A stretch of 64,000 bases of DNA, taken from contig BSNO01000004.1 in the NCBI GenBank assembly GCA_030160035.1, positions 496,001 to 560,000 on the forward strand, read 5' to 3'. The position numbers and the translations under genes were made by a program. Origin of the DNA: Rhizobium albus (GTDB lineage: Bacteria > Pseudomonadota > Alphaproteobacteria > Rhizobiales > Rhizobiaceae). Positions 26,995 to 35,841 of this stretch are shown piece by piece (positions within the stretch are counted from its first letter, which is position 1; every line of letters begins with the position of its first letter). Under the pieces are notes generated by a model, which did not search any database, was not told the origin of the DNA, and worked only from the letters and a program-made list of their open reading frames with translations.

Positions 26995-28551
26995 TCAGGG
27001 GATCTGTTGGCGATCCTGGTCGAGCCGGTGCTTCGGGCGGTTGCGAAAAGCAGCGATTGGCAGGGGCTGGTCGGGCAGGACGATGGCGAAGATCGTGCCG
27101 GGGCCGTTGCTTTCCACCAGCTTCAGATCGCCACCATGGGCCAGGACGAGCTCGCGCGCGATGGTGAGGCCAAGACCCGTGCCGCCGGGCCGGGTCGATC
27201 CACGAAACGCCTTGAAGAGATTGGCCCGTGCGCCGGCCGGCATGCCGGGGCCGGTGTCTTCGACCATGATCGTCACCACACTGCCTTCGCGCCTGGCGGC
27301 CACGCGAATGCGCTTCACGAGCGCCGCGTCGCCTTCGAGGCTCTTCAGCGCCTCGACCGAGTTGCGGGAGAGGTTGTGGATGACGCGGAAGAGCTGTTCG
27401 CTGTCGGCTTCCACCTCGAGCCCGTCGGGCATGTCGATCACGAAATCGATCTCGAAGGCGGGGTCCACTGCGGTGATGTCGCGCACGTCCTCGATCAGCC
27501 GCTTCAGATCCAGCCAGCGCCGCTTCGGCGTCGCTTCGCGTGCGCGGCCATAGGCGAGCACCTCGTTCGAATAGGAGACGGCGCGGTCGATGGTGCGCAG
27601 AAGCTTCGGCGCGAAGCGCTGCACGATCGGATCGTCGACGCCGGCGAGGCGGTCCGAGATGAGCTGCGCGGAGGCGAGGATGTTGCGCATGTCGTGGTTG
27701 ATCTTGGAGACGGCGAGGCCGAGATCGGCGAGGTTCTTCTGCTCCTTCAGCGTGTGCTGCAATTCCTGCTGCATGGAGGCGAGGTGGCGCTCGGCCTGGC
27801 CAAGCTCGTCATCGCGCGTGCTGGGGCGGATCACGCGCGCGGGCTCGTCCGGTGCTTCGGCAAAGGCCTGCATGTTGGACGTCATGCGCCGGATCGGGCG
27901 GATCAGGAGCGCGTTGATGGCAAGAAACACAAGGCCTGCCGTGATGAGCGAGATGACGAGCGACAGGATGAGGACGTTGCGCGCGTAAACCAGCATCGCC
28001 GTCTTCAGCGGCCGCTCTTCCATCACGATCTCGATCATCGTGCCCGGATCGCCGGCGACCGGACCGAAAACACGGATGATCCGGTCGCTGCCATGGACCA
28101 GCGTTCCAATGGCGTCGCCGATCGCCGTCAACGGCCCGACATCGGAAAGATCATATTGCATGTCGACCGTCGGCGGCACTTCCGTGCTGGCGATCAGGCG
28201 CGAAGAGCCTGCACGCCGGAGCGCGATGGCCTTGGTGCCGGTGCTCATCAGCGTATCGGTCTGGACCGGCTGGGGAAGGTCCATCTCGTCGAAGCCTTCG
28301 ACGACGATGCTGGCCGACGCAGCCGTCGCAAGCTTGTCGGACAACCAGCGCAGCCGCATGTTGGAGACGGAAGGAACGAAGATCAGCACTTCGGCGATCA
28401 TCACGAAAAGGATCGTCAGGAAGAGGAGCTTGCTGGAGAGCCCACGCCCGAGCCGGATCTCGTCGTCCCCACCGGGTGTCCGTGCCTCTTCCGTCGCCGA
28501 AACGCGACCCGGCGGCACCATGTCAGGGGGCGGGGTATCCGCTTCGCTCAT
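26995..28551 (-). CDS. Membrane sensor histidine kinase
   Basis: A 518-residue kinase. A cytoplasmic N-terminus is followed by a membrane span (about 40-60), a periplasmic sensor region (about 61-190), a second span (about 192-215) and a HAMP-like linker. The phospho-acceptor His lies in SKINHDMRN (about residue 284). The ATP-binding domain has the N box IHNLSRNSVEAL, G1 VEDTGPGMP and G2 GGTGLGL. The H box has Asp-Met after His instead of the usual Glu-Leu. No response regulator is adjacent, so its partner is encoded elsewhere. Confidence 0.9.
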   Translation of the reverse strand: MSEADTPPPDMVPPGRVSATEEARTPGGDDEIRLGRGLSSKLLFLTILFVMIAEVLIFVPSVSNMRLRWLSDKLATAASASIVVEGFDEMDLPQPVQTDTLMSTGTKAIALRRAGSSRLIASTEVPPTVDMQYDLSDVGPLTAIGDAIGTLVHGSDRIIRVFGPVAGDPGTMIEIVMEERPLKTAMLVYARNVLILSLVISLITAGLVFLAINALLIRPIRRMTSNMQAFAEAPDEPARVIRPSTRDDELGQAERHLASMQQELQHTLKEQKNLADLGLAVSKINHDMRNILASAQLISDRLAGVDDPIVQRFAPKLLRTIDRAVSYSNEVLAYGRAREATPKRRWLDLKRLIEDVRDITAVDPAFEIDFVIDMPDGLEVEADSEQLFRVIHNLSRNSVEALKSLEGDAALVKRIRVAARREGSVVTIMVEDTGPGMPAGARANLFKAFRGSTRPGGTGLGLTIARELVLAHGGDLKLVESNGPGTIFAIVLPDQPLPIAAFRNRPKHRLDQDRQQIP

Positions 28552-28595
28552 ATCCTATCCATCTGCACCGGTTCTCTGCGCCGCAGCCTGAACCA

Positions 28596-30044
28596 TCAGC
28601 CGAAGCGACGCAGAAAAGCCAGGAGCTTGCGCACGAAAGGCTTGCGCGTCATCGGTGCATAATAGGAGATCGCCGCACGTTTTCCTATCTCGCTCATGGT
28701 CGGATAGGGCGCAATGAAACCGCGCAGATCGTTGAGCGTCATCTTCTTCGACAGAGCGAGCGCATAGAGATTGATCATTTCGCCGGCGCCGTGGCCGACA
28801 ATGCCGACACCGAGGATCACTCCGCGCTTTCCCGCCACGATCTTGATCTCGCCGCCGGTGCGGCGCTCCGCCTCGGCGCGGTCGTTCTGGGCATAGGGCC
28901 AGCGCTGGATGGTGATGGTGTGGCCCGCCTTGCGAGCCTCGTCCTCGGTGAGACCGATCTGGGCGAGTTCCGGGTCCGTGAAGGTCACGCGCGGAATCAC
29001 CGAACGGTTCTCTTTGGCCGGCACGCGGAAGAGGATCTGCTGCAGGACGAGGCCCGCATGGTAGTTCGCCACATGGGTAAATTGCAGGCCGCCCGCCACC
29101 GCATCGCCGATCGCGAACACGCGGCTGTTGCTGGTTTTGAGCCCGCCGCCGGCCTTGATGCCGCGCTGATCGAATGCAATGCCGGCTTCCTTGAGGCCGA
29201 GATTGTCGACCTGAGCGGCGCGCCCCACCGCAACAAGCAGGTGGCTTGCCGTAACAGACGTCTCTTCGCCGTTGAGCCGGTAGACAATCGAAACCGAGCC
29301 GTCACCGCCCTTGCTCGCCCTCAGGATCTCGATGTGTTCGAGCACGGCGATGCCATCCGCTTCGAGACGGCGCACAACGATGCGGGCGAGTTCAGGATCT
29401 TCCTTGCCAAGCAGCGTGCCCGCTTCGAGGATGGTGACGGCGCAGCCCAGACGGCGATGAGCCTGCGCCATCTCGACGCCGATCGGCCCACCGCCGATGA
29501 CGATCAGATGCTCCGGTCGGGTCGTCAGCGAAAACAGCGTCTCATTGGTGAGATAATCGACGTCCGAGAGACCGGCAATGTCCGGAACGCGCGGTTTGGA
29601 GCCCGTGGCAAGCACGAAGCGCCGGGCGCGGATCGTCTGGTCGCCGGCCACCACGGTGCGGGCATCGGTGAAGCGCGCTTCCGCCTGGATGACGTTGACG
29701 CCCAGCGCCCGGAAGCGCTCGACGGAATCGTTTGGCGCGATCGCCCCGATCACCTCGTGAATGTGGGCGTTGACCCTGGTGAAGTCGATCTCGGGCTCGC
29801 CGGCGAAAACACCGAAATGCGGCGCCTCGCGGATGGCTTCGGCATGCTTGGCCGCGGCGATCAGCGCTTTGGAGGGAACGCAGCCATAGTTCAGGCAGTC
29901 GCCACCCATCTTGCCCTTTTCGATGAGGACGACCGAAACGCCGAAGGAGGCGGCGGCAGCGGCAACCGTCAGGCCGCCCGAGCCTCCCCCGATGACGCAG
30001 ATGTCGGGTTTCAGAACGGCGTTCTCTGCAGTTTTGGAAGTCAT
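28596..30044 (-). CDS. FAD-dependent pyridine nucleotide-disulfide oxidoreductase
   Basis: A 482-residue flavoprotein of the class I disulfide reductase family (lipoamide dehydrogenase / mercuric reductase group). FAD loop GGGSGG (residues 19-24), redox pair Cys50/Cys55 in GGDCLNYGCVPSKALI, NAD(P) loop GGGPIGVE and the second FAD segment with IGD are visible. The usual C-terminal catalytic HPT-type motif is not evident (ISYYAPMTRKP occurs near that region), so it is probably not a lipoamide dehydrogenase. It follows a TVP38-family gene by 76 bases, a frequent partnership. ATG 30044 follows AAGGA. Confidence 0.87.
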   Translation of the reverse strand: MTSKTAENAVLKPDICVIGGGSGGLTVAAAAASFGVSVVLIEKGKMGGDCLNYGCVPSKALIAAAKHAEAIREAPHFGVFAGEPEIDFTRVNAHIHEVIGAIAPNDSVERFRALGVNVIQAEARFTDARTVVAGDQTIRARRFVLATGSKPRVPDIAGLSDVDYLTNETLFSLTTRPEHLIVIGGGPIGVEMAQAHRRLGCAVTILEAGTLLGKEDPELARIVVRRLEADGIAVLEHIEILRASKGGDGSVSIVYRLNGEETSVTASHLLVAVGRAAQVDNLGLKEAGIAFDQRGIKAGGGLKTSNSRVFAIGDAVAGGLQFTHVANYHAGLVLQQILFRVPAKENRSVIPRVTFTDPELAQIGLTEDEARKAGHTITIQRWPYAQNDRAEAERRTGGEIKIVAGKRGVILGVGIVGHGAGEMINLYALALSKKMTLNDLRGFIAPYPTMSEIGKRAAISYYAPMTRKPFVRKLLAFLRRFG

Positions 30045-30120
30045 GATGTTTCCTTCATCGCTTGCGCATCTCTAGATCAGTCTCGGCTTTGCGCGAAGGG
30101 CCGGAAACGCATGCGACGCT

Positions 30121-30936
30121 TCAGGTCTTGGTATGGCGGGTCACACGTTTGACGATCAGCGGGATGGCGGCAACGGCTGCCAGGGCCGCGAAGGCCAGCG
30201 TGATCTGCGGCGTGACCAGATCGCCGAGCGACAGCGTCGTGCCGGCTTCGCTGGCCGCAACGAGCACGCTGTCGAGGCCGGACCCGAGATAGGAATAGGC
30301 GAAAGTGCCCGGCAGGATGCCGATCAGTGTCGCCATCACGAAAGTGCGGGTGCCGACGCCGAAGAAGGCCGGGGCCATGTTTACCAGGAAGAAGGGGAAG
30401 ATCGGCGCGAGCCTCAGGATCAGCAGATAGGAAAAGGCATTCTCGCGAAAACCATCGGCGAAACGCGCGAGGCTTCCGCCGGCACGATCGCGCAGGGTCG
30501 GGCCAAACGTGGTGCGCGCGGCAAGGAACAGCGCCGTCGCACCCGTGGTCGCGGCGACTGCCGTCAAGGCGCCCCCGGCCAGCCAGCCGAAGAGAAAGCC
30601 GCCGAAAACGGTGAGAACCGATGCCGCGGGGAACGCGACCGCCACCGCGAGCGCGTAGACGCCGACATACGCTGCCGCAGCAAGAAGGAAGTTGTCCGCG
30701 ACGAGACCCTGCAACTGGTCCCGATGATCGGCAAGCGCGTTCAGCGTCAGATAGTCCTGGAGCCCGAAGGCGTAGCCGAGCGCCAGACAGGCAAGGATGG
30801 CGGCCGCTGGCAGAAAGCGGCTGAGGGCCCGTCCGGTCATGCGCCGCTCCGATCCATGCCCTTCACGACCTTGCGCGTCCTGCCCTTCGGCATCGAAAGC
30901 CGAATTGGCGGTCGGATAGGGGCTGTGCTGCTTCAC
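30121..30936 (-). CDS. TVP38/TMEM64 (DedA-like) membrane protein
   Basis: A membrane protein of the TVP38/TMEM64 (VTT/DedA superfamily) type. The conserved core has the FPAASVLTVFGGFLFG segment and later RLAPIFPFFLVNMAPAFFG, then GILPGTFAYSYLGSG. Eukaryotic and bacterial relatives act in lipid scrambling or membrane homeostasis. I chose GTG 30936 (271 residues) because AAAGGA lies 9 bases upstream; ATG 30840 (239 residues) has a poorly placed GGAG. It is upstream of and probably co-transcribed with the FAD-dependent reductase. Confidence 0.83.
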   Translation of the reverse strand: MKQHSPYPTANSAFDAEGQDAQGREGHGSERRMTGRALSRFLPAAAILACLALGYAFGLQDYLTLNALADHRDQLQGLVADNFLLAAAAYVGVYALAVAVAFPAASVLTVFGGFLFGWLAGGALTAVAATTGATALFLAARTTFGPTLRDRAGGSLARFADGFRENAFSYLLILRLAPIFPFFLVNMAPAFFGVGTRTFVMATLIGILPGTFAYSYLGSGLDSVLVAASEAGTTLSLGDLVTPQITLAFAALAAVAAIPLIVKRVTRHTKT

Positions 30937-31074
30937 GTGAGGCGATCCTTTAGCGGGTATGACCAGCATCGGGCTACAGTGAAAAGAGCGCAGAGGCCAA
31001 TGACATGCGCTCGCTTTGTCAAACGTCTGCGTGATGGGTGCGTGTCCGGTCACCGCGGCAAAGCCCGGGCGAGA

Positions 31075-31103
31075 TTGACTTTGAGGGCTCTTCTTGCCTA
31101 TAA
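31075..31103 (+). promoter_or_regulatory. Promoter of the rpmH-rnpA operon
   Basis: TTGACT (31075-31080), 17-base spacer, CTATAA (31098-31103). This is a strong alphaproteobacterial housekeeping promoter. It predicts a leader of about 120 bases before rpmH, as expected for a ribosomal protein operon. The rest of the 294-base gap back to the TVP38-type gene shows no other feature. Confidence 0.8.
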
Positions 31104-31230
31104 GCCGGCCACATTCGCGCTCGGTCGGGCCGCTCCCAAGGGAGCTGAACGTGCCGCGAGACGGATGATCCATCGCAACGCTTCTGTTTCGACAGACCAA
31201 GAAGGGCCGCACCCCGCGGTATCTAAATAA

Positions 31231-31368
31231 ATGACAAAGCGTACATTTCAGCCTTCCAAACTCGTGCGCAAGCGCCGTCACGGCTTCCGCGCACGCATGG
31301 CCACCGCAGGCGGCCGCAAGGTACTCGCAGCACGTCGCGCACGCGGCCGCAAGCGTCTGTCGGCTTGA
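31231..31368 (+). CDS. rpmH: 50S ribosomal protein L34
   Basis: A 45-residue basic protein beginning MTKRTFQPS and containing [13 protein letters not shown] and [12 protein letters not shown], the canonical L34 sequence. ATG 31231, TGA 31366-31368. It precedes rnpA by 38 bases, the nearly universal bacterial arrangement. One residue longer than most L34 because of the extra Thr after Met. Confidence 0.98.
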   Translation: MTKRTFQPSKLVRKRRHGFRARMATAGGRKVLAARRARGRKRLSA

Positions 31369-31406
31369 TCGGTCTGTTGCCCGCTTTTGATTGAAAAGGC
31401 TGGCAC

Positions 31407-31793
31407 ATGCTCGACGACAAGCCGAAAGGAAATCCGCAACGGCTGAAACGCCGTGCCGATTTCGTCGCCATGAAGACCGGGCAAAAACACAAAGGCCCGT
31501 TCTTCCTTCTCGAGACGAGATCTCGTGGAGACGATGAGCCGCCGCGCGTGGGCTTCACACTGACGAAGCGCCAGGGCAACGCGGTTGAGCGCAACCGCAT
31601 GAAGCGCCGTTTGCGCGAAGCAGTGAGGCTCTCGGGAGCCGCAGCGATGAAGCCTGGGGTCGACTATGTGCTGGTCGGTCGCCGCGACATGCTCTCTGCG
31701 CCCTTTTGTCGCTTGACGGCAGCCATCAAAGAACGCATCGAAGGGCCGCGCTCCCAGAGCCGGCCGAAAACAGGTTCGGTCAAGGACACGTAG
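31407..31793 (+). CDS. rnpA: Ribonuclease P protein component
   Basis: The protein cofactor of RNase P, which matures the 5' ends of tRNAs. It is 128 residues and has the signature RNR at 62-64 in AVERNRMKRRLREA, an early FxxxxxxG-type core and a basic surface. The C-terminal 20 residues are a variable, charged tail. It lies between rpmH and yidC in the same direction. Confidence 0.95.
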   Translation: MLDDKPKGNPQRLKRRADFVAMKTGQKHKGPFFLLETRSRGDDEPPRVGFTLTKRQGNAVERNRMKRRLREAVRLSGAAAMKPGVDYVLVGRRDMLSAPFCRLTAAIKERIEGPRSQSRPKTGSVKDT

Positions 31794-31875
31794 GGTCCGC
31801 GCAAATGCCGCTTCGACGGCGGTGCGGCAGCGGCTCGATCAAGCCGCGCCCACGGCGGAAATCCAGGAAAGCAGG

Positions 31876-33687
31876 ATGCAAAACAACCGCAATTACTTCA
31901 TCGCAATAGCGCTTTCCGTGCTTGTGCTGATCGTTTGGCAGTTCTTCTACATCAATCCGCGCATCGAGGCCGAACGGCAGGCCGCTGGCCAGCAGCAGGA
32001 AGCCGTGACGCGTGACCCGAGCCCGGGTGTCGAAGGTGTGCCTGCACCTGCCGCCGGTCAAGCGCCGGACGCAGCCCTGCCCGGTGGGGCAGGTGGTCTC
32101 GAAGTCACTGCCGTCAACCGCGATGCCGCAATCGCCGCGAGTGAACGCGTCGCAATCGACACGCCGTCGCTCATCGGCTCGATCAACCTGACCGGCGCGC
32201 GCTTCGACGATTTGCGCCTGAAGGGCTATCGCGAGACCGTCGACGACGACAGCCCGATCATCACGCTCCTGTCCCCTGCCGCCATCGACACCGGGTACTT
32301 CGTCGAGCTTGGCTATGTCGGCAGTGAAGCGGCGGGTCCCGTTCCTGGTTCCGAGACCGTCTGGGAAGCCGAAGCGGGCGCGGAATTGACGCCGCAGACG
32401 CCCGTCACGCTGACCTATGACAATGGCCAGGGCCTCGTCTTCACCCGCACGATCTCCGTCGACGACGACTTCATGTTCCAGGTCGACGATACGGTGTCCA
32501 ACACCAGCGGTGAAACCGTATCGCTCGCCTCCTATGGACGTTCGACCCGCTTCTCCAAGCCGACCACGCCATCGATCTTCGTTCTGCACGAAGGGCTCCT
32601 CGGCTTTTTCGGCGATGCCGGCCTGCGCGAAATCGACTACTCCGACGTCGAGGAAGATGGCATCATCTCCGTCGAGCAGGCGTCCGCCGGCTGGATGGGC
32701 ATCACCGACAAGTACTGGGCAACCGCGCTCATTCCGGACCAGGCGAACCCCTTCGTGTCGCGCTTTGCCTATTTCGGCGAAGGCCGTGCCCGTTATCAGA
32801 CCGATTTCCGCGCCGACGCCCTGACAATCCCGGCCGATGGCACGGTGGAAGTTGCCAACAAGGTGTTTGCCGGTGCCAAGCAGGTGCCGATCATCGACGG
32901 CTACCAGGATCAGTTCCAGATTCCGAGCTTCGACCTGATGATCGACTGGGGCTGGTTCTATTTCATCACCAAGCCGCTTTTCTACCTTCTCGACTTCTTC
33001 TACCGCCTCCTTGGCAATTTCGGTGTTTCGATCCTGATCACCACCGTGCTGATCAAGCTCGTCTTCTTCCCGCTCGCCAACAAGAGCTACGTCTCCATGG
33101 CGAACATGAAGAAGGTTCAGCCGAAGATGGAGGAGATCAAGAAGAAGCACGGCGACGACCGCATGGCGATGCAACAGGCCATGATGGAGCTCTACAAGAC
33201 CGAGAAGATCAACCCGATCGCCGGTTGCTGGCCCGTGCTCTTGCAGATTCCGGTCTTCTTCGCGCTCTACAAAGTCATCTACGTCACGATCGAAATGCGC
33301 CATGCGCCGTTCTTCGGCTGGATCCAGGATCTGTCCGCGCCCGATCCGACGTCGATCTTCAACCTCTTCGGCCTCCTGCCTTACGATGTGCCGGCATTCC
33401 TGCTCATCGGCGTGTGGCCGCTGATCATGGGCGTCACGATGTTCCTGCAGATGCGCATGAACCCGACCCCGCCTGATCCGACGCAGCAGATGATCTTCAA
33501 CTGGATGCCGGTGGTCTTCACCTTCATGCTGGCAACCTTCCCGGCGGGTCTCGTCATCTACTGGGCATGGAACAATACGCTTTCGATCCTTCAGCAGGGC
33601 TTCATCATGAAGCGCCAGGGCGTGAAGATCGAGCTGTGGGACAATCTGCGCGGCATGTTCCGCCGCAAGCCGAAGCCCGCCGAATAA
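31876..33687 (+). CDS. yidC: Membrane protein insertase YidC
   Basis: Inserts and folds inner-membrane proteins alone or with SecYEG. The 603-residue protein has the Gram-negative layout: N-terminal membrane span (about 6-23), a large periplasmic beta-supersandwich domain (about 55-355), and the conserved five-span core (about 365-590) with the Lys/Met-rich coiled-coil loop KKVQPKMEEIKKKHGDD. ATG 31876 gives a proper N-terminus (MQNNRNYFIAIALS); the upstream frame is not conserved. A strong terminator follows. Confidence 0.98.
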   Translation: MQNNRNYFIAIALSVLVLIVWQFFYINPRIEAERQAAGQQQEAVTRDPSPGVEGVPAPAAGQAPDAALPGGAGGLEVTAVNRDAAIAASERVAIDTPSLIGSINLTGARFDDLRLKGYRETVDDDSPIITLLSPAAIDTGYFVELGYVGSEAAGPVPGSETVWEAEAGAELTPQTPVTLTYDNGQGLVFTRTISVDDDFMFQVDDTVSNTSGETVSLASYGRSTRFSKPTTPSIFVLHEGLLGFFGDAGLREIDYSDVEEDGIISVEQASAGWMGITDKYWATALIPDQANPFVSRFAYFGEGRARYQTDFRADALTIPADGTVEVANKVFAGAKQVPIIDGYQDQFQIPSFDLMIDWGWFYFITKPLFYLLDFFYRLLGNFGVSILITTVLIKLVFFPLANKSYVSMANMKKVQPKMEEIKKKHGDDRMAMQQAMMELYKTEKINPIAGCWPVLLQIPVFFALYKVIYVTIEMRHAPFFGWIQDLSAPDPTSIFNLFGLLPYDVPAFLLIGVWPLIMGVTMFLQMRMNPTPPDPTQQMIFNWMPVVFTFMLATFPAGLVIYWAWNNTLSILQQGFIMKRQGVKIELWDNLRGMFRRKPKPAE

Positions 33688-33700
33688 ATGTGCGACCATC

Positions 33701-33732
33701 GAGAACCCCGGCCATCCGGGGTTCTCCTTTTT
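33701..33732 (+). terminator. Rho-independent terminator between yidC and engB
   Basis: Perfect 11-bp stem (GAGAACCCCGG 33701-33711, loop CCAT, complement 33716-33726) followed by CTTTTT. It lies 14 bases after the yidC stop and ends only 28 bases before the engB GTG. Confidence 0.88.
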
Positions 33733-33759
33733 CGACGCGGCGCGCGAAAGGAAAAGCCT

Positions 33760-34413
33760 GTGACTGCCGAAAGCACGCTCGCCGACACCAATCTCTTCCT
33801 GAAGCCGTGGATCTTCATCCGCGGCGTGCCGGCGATGAAGTTCCTGCCGCCGGAGGGCCCACCGGAAATCGCATTCGCCGGCCGTTCCAATGTCGGCAAG
33901 TCGTCGCTGATCAACGCGCTTTTGATCCAGAAGGGCCTGGCGCGCACATCCAACACGCCGGGCCGCACTCAGGAGCTCAACTACTTCGTCCCGGACGGCT
34001 ATTCGGGCGCGGCCGACGATCTGCCGCCGCTCGCCCTGGTAGACATGCCGGGCTACGGCTACGCCCAGGCCCCGAAAGAACAGGTCGACCAGTGGACGAA
34101 GCTTGTCTTCGACTATCTCCGGGGTCGCGCGACGCTGAAGCGCGTCTATGTGCTGATCGATGCCCGCCACGGCATCAAGCCAAACGACGAGGAAGTGCTG
34201 GATCTGCTCGACAAGGCGGCCGTGTCCTACCAACTCGTCCTGACCAAGACCGACAAGATCAAGGCCGCCGGCGTGCCGCGGCTGATCTCCGAAACGCTCG
34301 CCAAGATCGCCAAGCATCCCGCAGCCTTTCCCGAAGTGCTTGCGACCTCTTCCGAAAAAGGGAGCGGCATAGAAGAACTGCGGGCCGCCATGCTGCGCGC
34401 AGCGCGGGACTAG
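33760..34413 (+). CDS. engB: Ribosome biogenesis GTP-binding protein YihA/YsxC
   Basis: GTPase needed for assembly of the 50S ribosomal subunit. 217 residues with G1 GRSNVGKSS (41-49), a G3 DMPGYG motif, and G4 TKTD. An N-terminal extension of about 25 residues is present, as in alphaproteobacteria. The start is GTG 33760, with AAAGGA at ideal distance; ATG codons upstream fall inside the terminator or yidC. Because a strong terminator precedes it, it needs readthrough or a promoter overlapping the hairpin. Confidence 0.96.
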   Translation: MTAESTLADTNLFLKPWIFIRGVPAMKFLPPEGPPEIAFAGRSNVGKSSLINALLIQKGLARTSNTPGRTQELNYFVPDGYSGAADDLPPLALVDMPGYGYAQAPKEQVDQWTKLVFDYLRGRATLKRVYVLIDARHGIKPNDEEVLDLLDKAAVSYQLVLTKTDKIKAAGVPRLISETLAKIAKHPAAFPEVLATSSEKGSGIEELRAAMLRAARD

Positions 34414-34525
34414 GCCAGAGCATTTCGCCCTGCGGTCCACACGAAGTCGTGTTGGGGCGTGTCGCGTCGTGCATTGACGCCGGTTGCCCTCGCTTTAAGT
34501 TCGTCCGTCATCAACCGGAGGGGAC

Positions 34526-35758
34526 ATGCCGATGGGGCTAAAACGAATTCTACTCGCCGCAGCGGTCGGTCTGTCGCTGTCTTCTTCCCTCCACGCCGCT
34601 GACATCGACCCGAAGAACTGGGATGCCGTGCTGGAAGACGCGCGCGGCCAGACGGTCTATTTCAACGCCTGGGGCGGCTCGGAAAACATCAATGCCTATC
34701 TCGAGTGGGTGTCTGGCGAAGTAAATGCCCGCTTCGACATCGATGTCGTGCACGTGAAGCTGGACGACACGGCCAATGCCGTCGCGCGCGTCGTCGCCGA
34801 GCGCACCGCCGGTCGCAACGAAGGCGGCTCTGTCGACCTCATCTGGATCAACGGCGAGAATTTCGTCGCGATGAAGGAGCAGGACCTGCTTTTCTCGCCG
34901 GGCTGGGCGCAGGATTTGCCGAACTGGCAGTATGTGGATTTCGAAAGCCAGCCTTCGATCCTGACCGACTTCACCGTGCCGACGGAAGGCCTGCAGAGCC
35001 CCTGGGGCGGCGCGAAGCTCGTCTTCTTCTACGATGATGCACGCACGGATGCGGCCGATCTTCCTCAGGATGCGGAAGGCCTGCTCGCCTGGGCAAAGGA
35101 ACATCCCGGCCGCTTCTCCTATCCTGCTCCGCCGGATTTCATCGGATCGTCCTTCCTGAAGCAGGTGCTGAGCGAACTGATCGACGATCGCGAGAAGCTG
35201 CAGCAGCCGGTCGATCCCGAAACCTTCGAAGCCGATGTCGCCCCGCTCTTTGCCTATTTGGATGAGCTTCACAGCGTCGCCTGGCGCTCCGCTGCGGCCT
35301 TTCCGCAGAATTATCCGGACATGAAGCAGAAGCTCGCCGATGGCGAACTGGACATCATCTTCGCGTTCAACCCGGCCGAAGCGTCGGCTGCCATTGCTGC
35401 CGGTGAGCTGCCGGATACGGTGCGCTCCTTCACCTTCCCCGAAGGTACGCTTGGCAATACCCACTTCGTGGCCGTGCCGTACAATTCCTCCGCTGCCGCC
35501 GGGGCGCTGGTCGTCGCCGATTTCCTGATCTCGCCCGAGGCGCAGTTGCGCAAGCAGGACCCGGCCTATTGGGGCGATCCGACCGTGCTTGCGATGGCGA
35601 AGCTCAGCGACGCCGATCGCGCGGCGTTCGACGCTCTCGACCTCGGTGTTGCGACGCTCGCCCCGGACGAGCTCGGACCGATCATCGACGAGCCCCACGC
35701 ATCCTGGATGGAGCGGATCGAAGACGAGTGGCGCCGCCGTTACATCGCCGGCAATTGA
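34526..35758 (+). CDS. ABC transporter periplasmic binding protein, YnjB-like
   Basis: A 410-residue solute-binding protein with a signal peptide (about 1-24, cut after HAA). It belongs to the YnjB type, distantly related to thiamine- and iron-binding proteins, with early motif YFNAWGGSENINAYLEW. ATG 34526 follows GGAGGGG perfectly. It begins a rightward cluster of binding protein, fused permease and ATPase (ynjBCD type). Substrate is not known; annotation as thiamine or metal transporter would be a guess. Confidence 0.87.
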   Translation: MPMGLKRILLAAAVGLSLSSSLHAADIDPKNWDAVLEDARGQTVYFNAWGGSENINAYLEWVSGEVNARFDIDVVHVKLDDTANAVARVVAERTAGRNEGGSVDLIWINGENFVAMKEQDLLFSPGWAQDLPNWQYVDFESQPSILTDFTVPTEGLQSPWGGAKLVFFYDDARTDAADLPQDAEGLLAWAKEHPGRFSYPAPPDFIGSSFLKQVLSELIDDREKLQQPVDPETFEADVAPLFAYLDELHSVAWRSAAAFPQNYPDMKQKLADGELDIIFAFNPAEASAAIAAGELPDTVRSFTFPEGTLGNTHFVAVPYNSSAAAGALVVADFLISPEAQLRKQDPAYWGDPTVLAMAKLSDADRAAFDALDLGVATLAPDELGPIIDEPHASWMERIEDEWRRRYIAGN

Positions 35759-35841
35759 GTGACCAGGCCGCGCCTCGCCAGATCGCCTTGGCCCGCCCGG
35801 CCTGACGAGCGCGCAGCTCCCGATCTGACTGTGGTCCGGCG

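Noticed and set aside
31780-34440. An 886-codon open frame antisense to rnpA, yidC and engB
   Set aside because: It is a composition artefact of GC-rich coding DNA. The three sense genes have clear family motifs, and the antisense product is low-complexity and unlike any known protein.
34414-34525. Thiamine (THI-box) riboswitch ahead of the YnjB-like gene
   Set aside because: The 112-base gap lacks the conserved CTGAGA and ACCTGA-type elements, so the transporter cannot be assigned to thiamine on this ground.
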